Below are positions 8,033-16,048 of a stretch of DNA of 64,000 nucleotides, piece after piece. The notes beneath the pieces were generated by a model, which saw nothing but the letters and a program-made list of their open reading frames with translations, was not told the DNA's origin and searched no databases. The stretch spans positions 62,001-126,000 of the forward strand of contig NZ_QEOL01000015.1 of NCBI RefSeq assembly GCF_003096715.1, read 5' to 3'. The first letter of the stretch is position 1; each line of letters starts with the position of its first letter. This DNA comes from Paraburkholderia silvatlantica. Lineage in GTDB: Bacteria > Pseudomonadota > Gammaproteobacteria > Burkholderiales > Burkholderiaceae. A program made the position numbers and the translations under genes.

Positions 8033-8941
8033 TTACTGGAAAAGCGGCTTGCCGATCGTGCGCGGCGCGATATCGTCGAAGAAGATGTGCACCTGCGCGA
8101 GGATGCCGACGTGAGAGCCGCTGGCCCGGTTGATCGGGATCTGCGCTTCGATGCCGAGCTGGCCATAACGGTTCATCCAGATGAAGCCGGGGTTGACAGT
8201 CCCGGTCGTTTGTCCCTGGCTGCGCGAGAGGGGCACTTCGACCAGCGGGATGAGGTTGGAGAACGGCTGCGGCAAGCCGACGTCGTGTACGTGCTGTTGC
8301 AGGTAGGGCAGGCTGTACTGGAACGTGAAGCCATAGTCGAACGCGTTCGGCTGCCCGCCGCCGGTCGTGAACGACGGTCCCGCTTCGCCCGTGATGGCGA
8401 TGGGCCGCAGCCATGCGAGCGAGTCGGGCAGGTCGCCCATGCCCTTGCCGGCGAAGACCGTGGGCGAGATCGTCGAGAAGTTGGCGGCGATCGCGCGGCT
8501 GCCCGTGCCGCCGAGTTCGGCGTTCACGCCCACCGAGGTCATGAATTCATGCGCGTCGTTCACGTAGAGCAGGTACTTGAGCCCCACGCCGAAATTGTCG
8601 AAGCCGCGCGCGCTCGGGTTGTTCTGCATGACGTAGCTGCCGTCCACCGAGAACGCGAGCCGCGGCGTGATGAGCTTGTCGTACTCGAAGCTGAAGGTGT
8701 TGATGCTTTGGTCGCCGGCGTCGCCGGGCACGCGTTGGTGCCCGAATTCGAGGTTGGCTTCGTCGCCTACGCCGGGGTCGTCGACGGAGAGCGTGGAGGG
8801 GAAAACGCGGTCGCCCGCGATGGCGTGAGCATGGGCCGCGCACGGTCCGAGCAGAAGCGCGCAGCCGATGAGCCGCGTCAACGCGCGAACGGGTGCAAGC
8901 ACGTCCCGCGCCATGGGGCTGGACGGCGATTGATCAGACAT
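8033..8941 (-). CDS. Putative outer-membrane beta-barrel protein of a copper-type operon
   Basis: 302 residues with an N-terminal signal (LIGCALLLGPCAAHAHA) followed by alternating aromatic/polar strands typical of a barrel: EFGHQRV, INTFSFEYDKL, RLAFSVDGSYV, NFGVGLKYLLYV, FDYGFTFQYSLPYL, ending VHIFFDDIAPRTIGKPLF, with a C-terminal aromatic. Annotation pipelines often call such proteins transporter or hypothetical membrane protein. The ATG at 8941 has an AGGAC ribosome site; it lies 28 bases before copC and 106 bases after the DUF2946 gene on the same strand, which points to a role in metal handling at the outer membrane. The exact function is unknown. Confidence 0.65.
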   Translation of the reverse strand: MSDQSPSSPMARDVLAPVRALTRLIGCALLLGPCAAHAHAIAGDRVFPSTLSVDDPGVGDEANLEFGHQRVPGDAGDQSINTFSFEYDKLITPRLAFSVDGSYVMQNNPSARGFDNFGVGLKYLLYVNDAHEFMTSVGVNAELGGTGSRAIAANFSTISPTVFAGKGMGDLPDSLAWLRPIAITGEAGPSFTTGGGQPNAFDYGFTFQYSLPYLQQHVHDVGLPQPFSNLIPLVEVPLSRSQGQTTGTVNPGFIWMNRYGQLGIEAQIPINRASGSHVGILAQVHIFFDDIAPRTIGKPLFQ

Positions 8942-9047
8942 GAGTTGTCCTGTCGAGAAGCGAGGCACGCGCGCGAGCCTCGGCGGCGCGCGTGCAGGCC
9001 CGGCGACACGCTGGGCGCGTCGTCCGGGATTGGCATGGTCGATCCAG

Positions 9048-9446
9048 TCAGGACAGGGGTGGGGCGCGTGCGTGGATGTGGGCCGCGGGCGCGACGAGGC
9101 AAACGCTCTCGAATCGCGCCGCGATGCGCGCCTGCACAAGCGCGCCGACGACAAACAGCGGCACCGGCACGCCGGACACGACGGGCAGGTGCGCGAAGAA
9201 GCTGCAATAGCCGCAGTCCTGCATGTCGCCGGACGTTGCGTTCGCTGCGTGTGCGCTCGCTGTGCCGTGCGCGCCGCGAACGTCGCGCTCCATCGAAGGC
9301 ATGCCGCAGGGCGCGCGTTCCACCGTGCCGGGCGCCATCTGCATGGCCTGGGCGGCTAGCAGGTGCGAAACCACGGGCGCGAGCGTCGCCATGAGGAGCG
9401 CAAGCATCCCCAGTAGACTGCCCAGCCTGAGTTGGAATCGGCGCAC
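9048..9446 (-). CDS. DUF2946 family protein
   Basis: 132 residues from a GTG start. An N-terminal hydrophobic segment (LGSLLGMLALLMATLAPVVSHLLA) is followed by a loop with several Met, His and Cys, the motif CGYCSFFAHLPV, a second hydrophobic stretch (VPVPLFVVGALV) and the C-terminal RAPPLS. This arrangement is that of DUF2946, small membrane proteins commonly found with TonB-dependent receptors and copper proteins. The Met/Cys/His content would suit metal binding. It is the first gene of the minus-strand group DUF2946, barrel, copC. Biochemical role not established in the family. Confidence 0.78.
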   Translation of the reverse strand: MRRFQLRLGSLLGMLALLMATLAPVVSHLLAAQAMQMAPGTVERAPCGMPSMERDVRGAHGTASAHAANATSGDMQDCGYCSFFAHLPVVSGVPVPLFVVGALVQARIAARFESVCLVAPAAHIHARAPPLS

Positions 9447-9576
9447 GGTGTGAAGTGGCGGAAATATTGCGGGGATTATGCCACGCGAGCCGCAGCCCCG
9501 CCGCGCCGCTTACAGCAGCGCCCCTTGGCAAAGCGTCGCGGCCCCTACAAGACGGCATGAAGCCGGCAGGAAGCGA

Positions 9577-11076
9577 TCAGCCGCGCAGGCCGACCGTGTG
9601 GCGCAATTCCTGGTAGCTGCGCAAGCCGGCGACGCCCAGTTCGCGGCCAATGCCGCTCACGCCGAAGCCGCCCCAGCACACTTGCGGAAAGATCAGTTGC
9701 GGGGTGTTGACCCAGACGAGCCCGGCGCGCAGCTGCGCCTTGTAGCGTCGCGCGGCTTTTTCGTCGCCCGTCACGACCGTGGCGACCAGTCCGTAACGCG
9801 TATCGTTGGCGATGGCGATTGCTTCGTCATCCGAACGGAAAGATTTCACGCACGCGACCGGCCCGAAGATTTCGTCGGTCCACAGCACGTTGTCCGCCGC
9901 GGGTTCCGCAATGACCACCGGCGCCATGAAGAAGCCATCGGCGCATGCGGGATCGAGCTGGCCCGCGAACGCGATCTGTGCGCCCGCTTCTACGCCTTGC
10001 GCCACGAGCGCCGCGACGCGTGCGTGTTGCGCCGCGCTGATGAGCGGTCCCATCGCGGCGTCCGCAACCTGAGGCGGCGCGACCAGGACGGCTCGCACCG
10101 CTGTCTCGAACGCAGCCATGAACTTGCGATACACGTTGTCGTGCACGAGTATGCGCGCGGTGGCCGAGCACATCTGCCCGGCGTTGGTGAACGCGCCGCC
10201 CACCGCGAGCGAGACGGCCTGCGCCACGTCGGCGTCTTCGCGTACGACCAGCGCGGACTTGCCGCCCAGTTCGAGCGTGAGGCGCTTCATGTCCTGCGCA
10301 GCGGCCTGCATGACTTTGCGGCCCGACGCCGTACTGCCGGTGAACGAGATCTTGTCGACTAGCGGATGCGTCGTCAGCCATGCGCCGACGTCGCCGCCGC
10401 CGTTGACCACGTTCACGACGCCATCGGGCACGCCCGCTTCGCTCACGATTGCGGCGAGCATGTGCTCGGTGGGCGAGGTGAGTTCCGAAGGCTTGATGAC
10501 GACCGTGCAGGCCGCGGCTAGTGCGGGTGCGAGTTTCCAGGCCGTCGTGACCATCGGGAAATTCCACGGCACGATCAGCGCCGCGACGCCAACCGGTTCA
10601 TGCACGCGCTCGGCGAGCAGCGCATCGTCCGGCACCGCGACCGCTTCGGCGGCGAACGCCGAGGCGTCTTCGCACAGGCCGGCGTAGTAGTTGAACGTCG
10701 CGATGGTGTCGCTCACGTCGAGGTCCGCTTCGAACGGCGGCTTACCGCTCACCTGCATCTGCATGGCAGCGAGGCGTGCGCGGTCGGCTTCCACCAATTC
10801 GGCGATCTTGCGCAGCAGCTTGCCGCGCGCGGCGGGCGTCGTGTGCCGCCACGCAATGAGCGCATCGTGCGCGGCATGCACGGCGCGATCGACCATCGCG
10901 GCCGTGGCGTGCTGCTGCCAGCCGATCGTTTCGCCCGTGGCCGCATTGCAGATGCGCGAGCACACTTCGCTGTCCGCGGCGCACAAGCTTTCGCCCGCAA
11001 TCGTTGCGGCGGGCAGCACAAAAGCCTCGCCGTCGATCCGGCGTTCGGCGATTTGACGTTCGTTATTCGTAGCCAT
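9577..11076 (-). CDS. NAD(P)-dependent aldehyde dehydrogenase, polyamine/guanidinobutyraldehyde type
   Basis: 499-residue ALDH-superfamily enzyme, cytosolic. It carries VPWNFPMVTTAWKLAPALAAACTVVIKPSE, the cofactor loop FTGSTASGRKV, the catalytic Glu region LELGGKSALVV and the catalytic Cys in NAGQMCSATAR; DEIFGPVACVKSF and YGLVATVVTGD are late family motifs. Eighteen bases separate it from the ureohydrolase gene upstream, so they form one transcript. With that partner it most likely oxidises 4-aminobutyraldehyde, 4-guanidinobutyraldehyde or a related aldehyde to the acid, as PuuC/KauB enzymes do. Betaine-aldehyde dehydrogenase activity is the main alternative. Confidence 0.88.
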   Translation of the reverse strand: MATNNERQIAERRIDGEAFVLPAATIAGESLCAADSEVCSRICNAATGETIGWQQHATAAMVDRAVHAAHDALIAWRHTTPAARGKLLRKIAELVEADRARLAAMQMQVSGKPPFEADLDVSDTIATFNYYAGLCEDASAFAAEAVAVPDDALLAERVHEPVGVAALIVPWNFPMVTTAWKLAPALAAACTVVIKPSELTSPTEHMLAAIVSEAGVPDGVVNVVNGGGDVGAWLTTHPLVDKISFTGSTASGRKVMQAAAQDMKRLTLELGGKSALVVREDADVAQAVSLAVGGAFTNAGQMCSATARILVHDNVYRKFMAAFETAVRAVLVAPPQVADAAMGPLISAAQHARVAALVAQGVEAGAQIAFAGQLDPACADGFFMAPVVIAEPAADNVLWTDEIFGPVACVKSFRSDDEAIAIANDTRYGLVATVVTGDEKAARRYKAQLRAGLVWVNTPQLIFPQVCWGGFGVSGIGRELGVAGLRSYQELRHTVGLRG

Positions 11077-11094
11077 GAGGTGTCTCCTCGCGCC

Positions 11095-12045
11095 CTAGCG
11101 GTAAGCCACGCCGGGCATGATGCAAAGCATTTCGAAGGCGAGATTCGCGCCCACGAGCGCGGTCGTGCCGGCCTGGTCGTACGGCGGCGAGACTTCGACG
11201 AGGTCGGCGCCTACCACGTTGAGCCCCTTCATGCCGCGCACGATCTCGAGGCCCTGGTGCACGGTCAGGCCGCCCACCTCGGGCGTCCCGGTGCCGGGCG
11301 CGAAGGCGGGATCGAGCCCGTCGATATCGAAGCTCAGGTACACGGGCGTGTCGCCCACGCGTGCGCGCACTTCTTCCATCAGCGGCGCGAGCGAGCGGTT
11401 CCAGCAGGCCTCGGCTTGCACGACGGTGAAACCCTGCTTGCGGCACCAGTCGAAATCTTCCGCGTGGTAGCCGGTGCCGCGCAGGCCGATTTGCGTGACC
11501 TTGTCGCATTGCAGGAGACCATCCTCGACGGCGCGGCGAAACGGTGTGCCGTGCGCGATCTTTTCGCCGAACATGGTATCGTTCACGTCGGCGTGGGCGT
11601 CGATGTGGACGACGGCGACCTTGCCGTATTGCTTGTGCAGCGCGCGCAGGATCGGCCATGCGATCGTGTGGTCGCCGCCGAGCGTGATCGGCCGGCAGCC
11701 CGTCTCGACGATGCGGTCGTAGGCCGCTTCGATCAGACGAATCGAATCCTTCAAATCATATGGGTTCGTTGCGACGTCACCGATATCGGCCACCTGCAGC
11801 GAATCGAACGGCGCCGCGCGCGTGGCCATGTTGTACGGTCGCAGCAGCACCGATTCCGAGCGGATCTGGCGCGGCCCGAAGCGCGTGCCGGAGCGGTTCG
11901 AGGTGCCGATATCGAGCGGCACGCCCACGAAGCAGACGTCGAGGCCCTCAGTGGTCTCGGCCTGCGGCAGGCGCATCATGGTGGCGATGCCGCCGAACCG
12001 CGGCATCTCGTTGCCGCCCTGCGGCTGGTTGAACTGGCGCTCCAT
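11095..12045 (-). CDS. Ureohydrolase: agmatinase / guanidinobutyrase family
   Basis: Releases urea from a guanidino compound (agmatine, 4-guanidinobutyrate or 3-guanidinopropionate). 316 residues contain all the binuclear Mn ligands: GGDHT, HIDAHADVND and SFDIDGLDPAFAPGTGTPE. The N-terminal segment MPRFGGIATMMRLPQ resembles the guanidinobutyrase/guanidinopropionase (GbuA/GpuA) branch rather than E. coli SpeB. The genetic link with an aldehyde dehydrogenase and an amine oxidase fits 4-guanidinobutyrate to GABA. A palindrome and direct repeats lie directly upstream and are probable control sites. Confidence 0.87.
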   Translation of the reverse strand: MERQFNQPQGGNEMPRFGGIATMMRLPQAETTEGLDVCFVGVPLDIGTSNRSGTRFGPRQIRSESVLLRPYNMATRAAPFDSLQVADIGDVATNPYDLKDSIRLIEAAYDRIVETGCRPITLGGDHTIAWPILRALHKQYGKVAVVHIDAHADVNDTMFGEKIAHGTPFRRAVEDGLLQCDKVTQIGLRGTGYHAEDFDWCRKQGFTVVQAEACWNRSLAPLMEEVRARVGDTPVYLSFDIDGLDPAFAPGTGTPEVGGLTVHQGLEIVRGMKGLNVVGADLVEVSPPYDQAGTTALVGANLAFEMLCIMPGVAYR

Positions 12046-12131
12046 CTGGTGTATCTCCGATCGTTACAGGCAAATCGATCGGGCGATGGTAGGGGAGATC
12101 CCGCGCGGCCAAATATTGAAGTTGAGATGTT

Positions 12132-12153
12132 TACATCGATGGAATTCGATGTA
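12132..12153. promoter_or_regulatory. Palindrome upstream of the ureohydrolase operon
   Basis: TACATCGA (12132-12139), six bases, then TCGATGTA (12146-12153): perfect 8-base arms, 22 bases overall, about 90 bases before the ureohydrolase start. The size and symmetry suit a dimeric regulator; the neighbouring LuxR-type protein is the obvious candidate. Confidence 0.5.
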
Positions 12154-12167
12154 TGCAGGCTCTTAAT

Positions 12168-12219
12168 CGACTAAACTCCGCGACTAAACCCCGCGATTAA
12201 ACGGCCTGCTTAAACCGCG
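12168..12219. repeat. Four tandem 13-base direct repeats
   Basis: Copies at 12168, 12181, 12194 and 12207. The first two read CGACTAAACTCCG and CGACTAAACCCCG, the third CGATTAAACGGCC and the fourth is weaker (TGCTTAAACCGCG). The last copy overlaps the final codons of the luxR gene. They could be iterons for a regulator controlling the downstream ureohydrolase operon, or a small slippage array. Confidence 0.55.
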
Positions 12220-13040
12220 GCATGGCCCCAGGCGATCAGTTCGCGCTTGGTGCGCACGCCCAGCTTCGCGAAGGCGCGCTTCACGTACGACTCGGCGGTG
12301 GCCACCTGCACGCCCAGGATCTGTGCGGCTTCGGGCACGGTCTTTCCGGTGATGAGGTGTGCGCAGGTTTCGTATTCGCGCTTGGACAGGCGCACGCCGT
12401 CTGCCGCAATGCGCGCGTCGAACTGCGCGAGCGGATGCATGAACGGCGCCGCGTGGGCGATGCGCCGGGCCGCGCTCGTGGAGGCGTGCAGTTCGAGCAG
12501 CGGAAACAGAAACTCGCTCACGCTGCGAAAGCGGTTCATTTCCACGAGCGTAAACGGCGGTTCGCGCAGTCCGCGTTCGAGCGCGATGGAGTCCTGCGCG
12601 TGGCGCGTGCCGCGTGCGAGCACGCATTCGTGGGCGATGCGCGCCTCGTCGAAGAGCCGCTGGCGGAATTCGCCCGGCGGTATCGCGCCGATGTCGCGCA
12701 CCACCAGCATCGTGCCGAGCTTGCCGCGAATGCCCGCGAACAGCGGATCGCTTTCGTAGAAGCGGTCGTAATACAGGGTCATCACGTCCGAGATCGCGCC
12801 CGAATCCATTCCGACCCCGCCACTGCCGATCCATTCGCAACGAAAGCCCGTAGGCATCGTGCTGTCCGCGCGCGAACGCTCGATATGCACGACATTGACG
12901 GGCACGACCTCGTTCACCAGCAGCGTGAGACGTGGCACGAAATCGGGCGTGCCGACGGCCTCGATCACGTTGCCGAGGGTCTTGAACGAGAGCGGAAAGT
13001 TCGGTTGATCGCGGTTGAGCGGGGGGACATTGAGCTGCAT
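12210..13040 (-). CDS. LuxR-family transcriptional regulator
   Basis: 276 residues. The C-terminal 65 are a LuxR/GerE helix-turn-helix: LSKREYETCAHLITGKTVPEAAQILGVQVATAESYVKRAFAKLGV. The N-terminal 200 residues are an unrecognised sensor-like region with no receiver Asp motif and no clear autoinducer-binding signature. The ATG at 13040 is chosen because upstream sequence is a repeat-like palindrome. It lies 164 bases upstream of the ureohydrolase operon on the same strand and divergent from the cupin/oxidase genes, so it probably controls polyamine or guanidino-acid use. A 15-base inverted repeat, ATAGCC-GAA-GGCTAT, lies at 13071-13085, 30 bases before its start. Confidence 0.83.
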   Translation of the reverse strand: MQLNVPPLNRDQPNFPLSFKTLGNVIEAVGTPDFVPRLTLLVNEVVPVNVVHIERSRADSTMPTGFRCEWIGSGGVGMDSGAISDVMTLYYDRFYESDPLFAGIRGKLGTMLVVRDIGAIPPGEFRQRLFDEARIAHECVLARGTRHAQDSIALERGLREPPFTLVEMNRFRSVSEFLFPLLELHASTSAARRIAHAAPFMHPLAQFDARIAADGVRLSKREYETCAHLITGKTVPEAAQILGVQVATAESYVKRAFAKLGVRTKRELIAWGHAAV

Positions 13041-13070
13041 GGCACGCCCATTCGTGATGGCCGATTTATT

Positions 13071-13085
13071 ATAGCCGAAGGCTAT
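13071..13085. promoter_or_regulatory. Inverted repeat ATAGCC-GAA-GGCTAT in the luxR / cupin divergent region
   Basis: Perfect 6-base arms with a 3-base centre, 30 bases before the luxR start codon. Its place between two divergent genes suggests an operator, but the arms are short. Confidence 0.3.
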
Positions 13086-13126
13086 TGCGGCCAAAAAAGC
13101 CCAAAACCGGGCAGCAAAACACCGCT

Positions 13127-13147
13127 TGCCCCCCCTGAGGGGGGGCA
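13127..13147. repeat. Perfect 9-base-arm G/C palindrome
   Basis: Arm TGCCCCCCC at 13127-13135, loop TGA at 13136-13138, arm GGGGGGGCA at 13139-13147. It lies between the divergent luxR and cupin genes, so it is not a terminator for either. It resembles short extragenic palindromes rather than a promoter element. I found no second copy in the window. Confidence 0.6.
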
Positions 13148-13206
13148 TACCGCGGCCGCGCCAGTCGGTAACTTTGGCGTCACTCGATCAACGGGAAGCG
13201 ACGCAA

Positions 13207-13551
13207 ATGAGCAAACTGATTCAGGACATCGTGCCGCTGGGCGCTGGCATCGGCGAATTCACCAGGCTGGAGTACGGCATGGACGAAAGCGACTGGCGCG
13301 CCACGGCCGGCAAGAACAACAACTACGTGATCGGCTGGTGGGAGGGCAAGGTCGGCGCGGTGGATTTCCCGGCCACGACCGCCGACGAAGCGGTATGGCT
13401 CGTGCAAGGCAAGATCGCCCTGACCGACGCGAACGGTGCCCGCAAGGAATTCACGGCGGGCGAGGGTTACCTCCTGCCCGCCGGCTTTGCAGGCCGATGG
13501 GAAACCCTCGAAGACGCGAAGAAGTTCTACGTCGTGCTCGAACAGGCCTAA
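13207..13551 (+). CDS. Cupin-domain protein (DUF861/EutQ-like)
   Basis: 114 residues, a single small beta-barrel: MSKLIQDIVPLGAGIGEFTR, then VDFPATTADEAVWLVQGKIALTD and ageGYLLPAGFAGRWETLEDAKKFYVVLEQ, which matches the cupin_3 (DUF861) pattern. These proteins usually lack the full metal-binding His set and often accompany amine or ureide catabolic genes. The ATG at 13207 begins after a GGGAAGCGA stretch; the frame upstream runs into the palindrome. The FAD amine oxidase gene follows 66 bases later on the same strand, so the two are likely one operon. Confidence 0.78.
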   Translation: MSKLIQDIVPLGAGIGEFTRLEYGMDESDWRATAGKNNNYVIGWWEGKVGAVDFPATTADEAVWLVQGKIALTDANGARKEFTAGEGYLLPAGFAGRWETLEDAKKFYVVLEQA

Positions 13552-13617
13552 GGACCATGGCGAACTGCCTCCCGTGGAAGGCGGTTCTCTTTTCTCCCGT
13601 TCCGTGCAGTGAAGCCT

Positions 13618-15054
13618 ATGATGAGTATCCCTGCAGAAGTTGAAGTCGAATCGCGCCCGGGCGTCGCGCTCAGCGTGCAAGAGGCGCTTTCGCGCACGCG
13701 GTTCTTTCCGTACTGGCTCGACAACCCCGCCGAGCCGCCGACCGAACCCAGGCTCAGTGCCAACGCGGAGGCCGACCTGCTGATCGTCGGCGGTGGCTTC
13801 ACGGGGCTTTGGGCCGCCGTGCAGGCCAAGGAGCAGATGCCGCATCTGAACGTCGTGCTGATCGAGGCGGGCAAGGTCGCGCATGGCGCGTCGGGTCGCG
13901 CGGGCGGCATCATCTCGACTTCGGTGATGCATGGATTGCCCAATGCCATGCGGGTATTCCCTAACGATATTGCGCAGCTCGAAGCGTTCGGTCATCACAA
14001 CCTCGACGGCTTCGAGGAGACGCTCAAGCGCTACAACATCGACGCCGATATCGAATGGAACGGCGAAATGACCGTGGCGGTCGATCCCGGGCATATCGAG
14101 CCTTTGCGCGGCGACTATGAGCTTCACCAACGCTATGGGCACGATGTCGTTCTGCTCGATGGCGAAGCGACGCGCGAACAACTGGATTCGCCCTTGTTCG
14201 CCGGTGCGCTGTGGTCGCGCAATCGCAGCGGCATCGTGCATCCGGCCAAGCTTGCATGGGGTCTCAAGCGCGCGGCGCTTTCGCTCGGCGTGAAGCTCTA
14301 CGAGCACACGCCGCTCATCGGCGTCGTCGACGAAGGCCAGACCGTCTACGTGAAGACGCCCGAAGGCAGCGTGCGCGCCCCGCGCGTGGTGTTCGGCAGC
14401 GGTACGGCAAAGGTTGGCATTCCTGACATCAACCGGCGCGTGCTGCAGGTGCGCGACCACGTGCTCGCGACCGAACCGCTGACCGAAGCACAGCTCGCGC
14501 GTATCGGCTGGAAGAATCGCCAGGGCATTTACGACACGCGCACGCAGCTCAATTACTTCCGCCTCACGAAGAACAACACCATCATCTTCGGCGGACTCGT
14601 GAGCTATCACTTCGACGGCGATCCGAATCCCCCGCAGGACCAGAAGGCCGAGACCTACTATCGGCTCGCGCAGGCGTTTTACCGCACCTTTCCGCAGCTT
14701 GCCGACGTGCGCTTCTCGCATGCGTGGGGGGGGCCGATCGACTACTGCTCGCGCGGCTCCGTGTTCGCGAAGCGCTATCTGAACGACAAGGCCGTTTTCG
14801 TGGCGGGCTACACGGGCTTTGGCGTGGCGGCGAGCCGCTTCGGTGCCTTCATGGGCCTGAATATCCTGTTCGACCGCGCGAGCCCCGAGCGCGCGCTCGA
14901 TATCGCCAACCAGAGCCCGGCTTATATCCCGCCGGAGCCGGTGCGCTGGCTGGCCGCCAAGGTCACGTTCCATGCGTTCGACGGCGCCGACGCCGAAGGC
15001 GGCTGGAAGCGCGCGTGGATCAAGGGTATCAAGGCGATGGGCTTTCCGATGTGA
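13618..15054 (+). CDS. FAD-dependent amine oxidoreductase (DAO superfamily, PuuB-like)
   Basis: 478 residues from the ATG at 13618 (an in-frame GTG at 13609 is possible). The N-terminal extension of about 50 residues precedes the FAD motif DLLIVGGGFTGLWAAVQAKE; GASGRAGGIISTSVMHGLP follows. The C-terminal half has SRFGAFMGLNILFDRASPERALDI, seen in gamma-glutamylputrescine oxidases and related amine oxidases. It probably oxidises a polyamine or amino-acid side-chain amine to an aldehyde, which the nearby aldehyde dehydrogenase could take further. No gamma-glutamylputrescine synthetase gene is nearby, so whether the substrate is glutamylated is unclear. Three bases separate it from lysR. Confidence 0.83.
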   Translation: MMSIPAEVEVESRPGVALSVQEALSRTRFFPYWLDNPAEPPTEPRLSANAEADLLIVGGGFTGLWAAVQAKEQMPHLNVVLIEAGKVAHGASGRAGGIISTSVMHGLPNAMRVFPNDIAQLEAFGHHNLDGFEETLKRYNIDADIEWNGEMTVAVDPGHIEPLRGDYELHQRYGHDVVLLDGEATREQLDSPLFAGALWSRNRSGIVHPAKLAWGLKRAALSLGVKLYEHTPLIGVVDEGQTVYVKTPEGSVRAPRVVFGSGTAKVGIPDINRRVLQVRDHVLATEPLTEAQLARIGWKNRQGIYDTRTQLNYFRLTKNNTIIFGGLVSYHFDGDPNPPQDQKAETYYRLAQAFYRTFPQLADVRFSHAWGGPIDYCSRGSVFAKRYLNDKAVFVAGYTGFGVAASRFGAFMGLNILFDRASPERALDIANQSPAYIPPEPVRWLAAKVTFHAFDGADAEGGWKRAWIKGIKAMGFPM

Positions 15055-15057
15055 GGG

Positions 15058-15996
15058 ATGAGCGGCATGTTCTCCAATACCTCCGATCTCGACCTGCGGC
15101 TCATCCGCGTGTTTCTCGCCGTGGTGGACGCGCGCGGCATCACCGCGGCCGAAGCGACGCTAGGCGTGCGGCAGTCCACCATCAGCACGCAACTCTCGGC
15201 GCTCGAGGCGCGCGTGGGCTTCAAGCTCTGCGAGCGCGGGCGCGGCGGCTTTCGTCTCACGTCGAAGGGCGAGCGTTTCGTGCCTTCTGCGCGCGCGCTC
15301 GTTGCGGCCACCACCGAGTTCGTCGCGCGCGTGCGCGATATCGACCGCAAACTCGTCGGCACGCTCGGCATCGGCCTGATCGGCCAGGCTTCGCACGTCG
15401 AGAACGCGCGGCTCGCGGAGGCGATAGGCACATTCCGCAAACGCGATCAGGCTGTGCGCTTCACGATGAAGGTCGCGGCGCCTCGGGAACTCGAGGAAAG
15501 CCTCGTCAACAACCACCTCGACATTGCGATCGGCTACTTCTGGCATCGCGTGGCGGGCCTCGACTATACCGAGCTGTTCAGCGAGCGACAGGTGCTGTGC
15601 TGCGGACGCGGGCATGCGCTTTTCCATGGTGCGCCGAACGTGAACGTGGACGACCTGCGCGAGCACGACTGGGTCTGGCGCAGCTATCCGATACCTGAGG
15701 AGCTTGCGGGTATCGGCGACCGGCAGGTGACGGCGATTGCCGACAGCATCGACGCCGCCACGGTCCTGATCCTCTCGGGCAGCCATATCGGCTATCTGCC
15801 CGCGCATCACGCCGAGCCGTTCGAGCAGCGAGGCCTCATCCGGGCGCTCGGACGCGCCACCTTCGGCTTCGACGTGCCGATGCATCTGGCCGTCAAGCGC
15901 AGCGCCGCGGAAAAGCCCATCGTGCGCGCGTTCTGCGACGATCTGCTTAACGTCTATGGGCAGCATGCCGCCGTGCCCGAATCGCTGGGCGAATGA
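15058..15996 (+). CDS. LysR-family transcriptional regulator
   Basis: 312 residues: N-terminal winged helix-turn-helix (DLRLIRVFLAVVDARGITAAEATLGVRQSTISTQLSALEARVGFKLCERG) and a C-terminal periplasmic-binding-like effector domain. It begins three bases after the amine oxidase stop, with the ribosome site GTGAGGG overlapping that stop, so it is translationally coupled and probably the last gene of the cupin-oxidase-lysR operon. It most likely responds to the amine substrate or its product. A second ATG at 15067 is possible. Confidence 0.88.
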   Translation: MSGMFSNTSDLDLRLIRVFLAVVDARGITAAEATLGVRQSTISTQLSALEARVGFKLCERGRGGFRLTSKGERFVPSARALVAATTEFVARVRDIDRKLVGTLGIGLIGQASHVENARLAEAIGTFRKRDQAVRFTMKVAAPRELEESLVNNHLDIAIGYFWHRVAGLDYTELFSERQVLCCGRGHALFHGAPNVNVDDLREHDWVWRSYPIPEELAGIGDRQVTAIADSIDAATVLILSGSHIGYLPAHHAEPFEQRGLIRALGRATFGFDVPMHLAVKRSAAEKPIVRAFCDDLLNVYGQHAAVPESLGE

Positions 15997-16048
15997 AAGA
16001 TGCGGTGCGGGTCATACACAGGAGCAGCTACCTGCCCAAGACTGCGCC

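Noticed and set aside
7982..9394. Long plus-strand frame opposite the barrel and DUF2946 genes
   Set aside because: Antisense shadow caused by high GC third positions; Arg/Ala/Glu-rich with no family motif.
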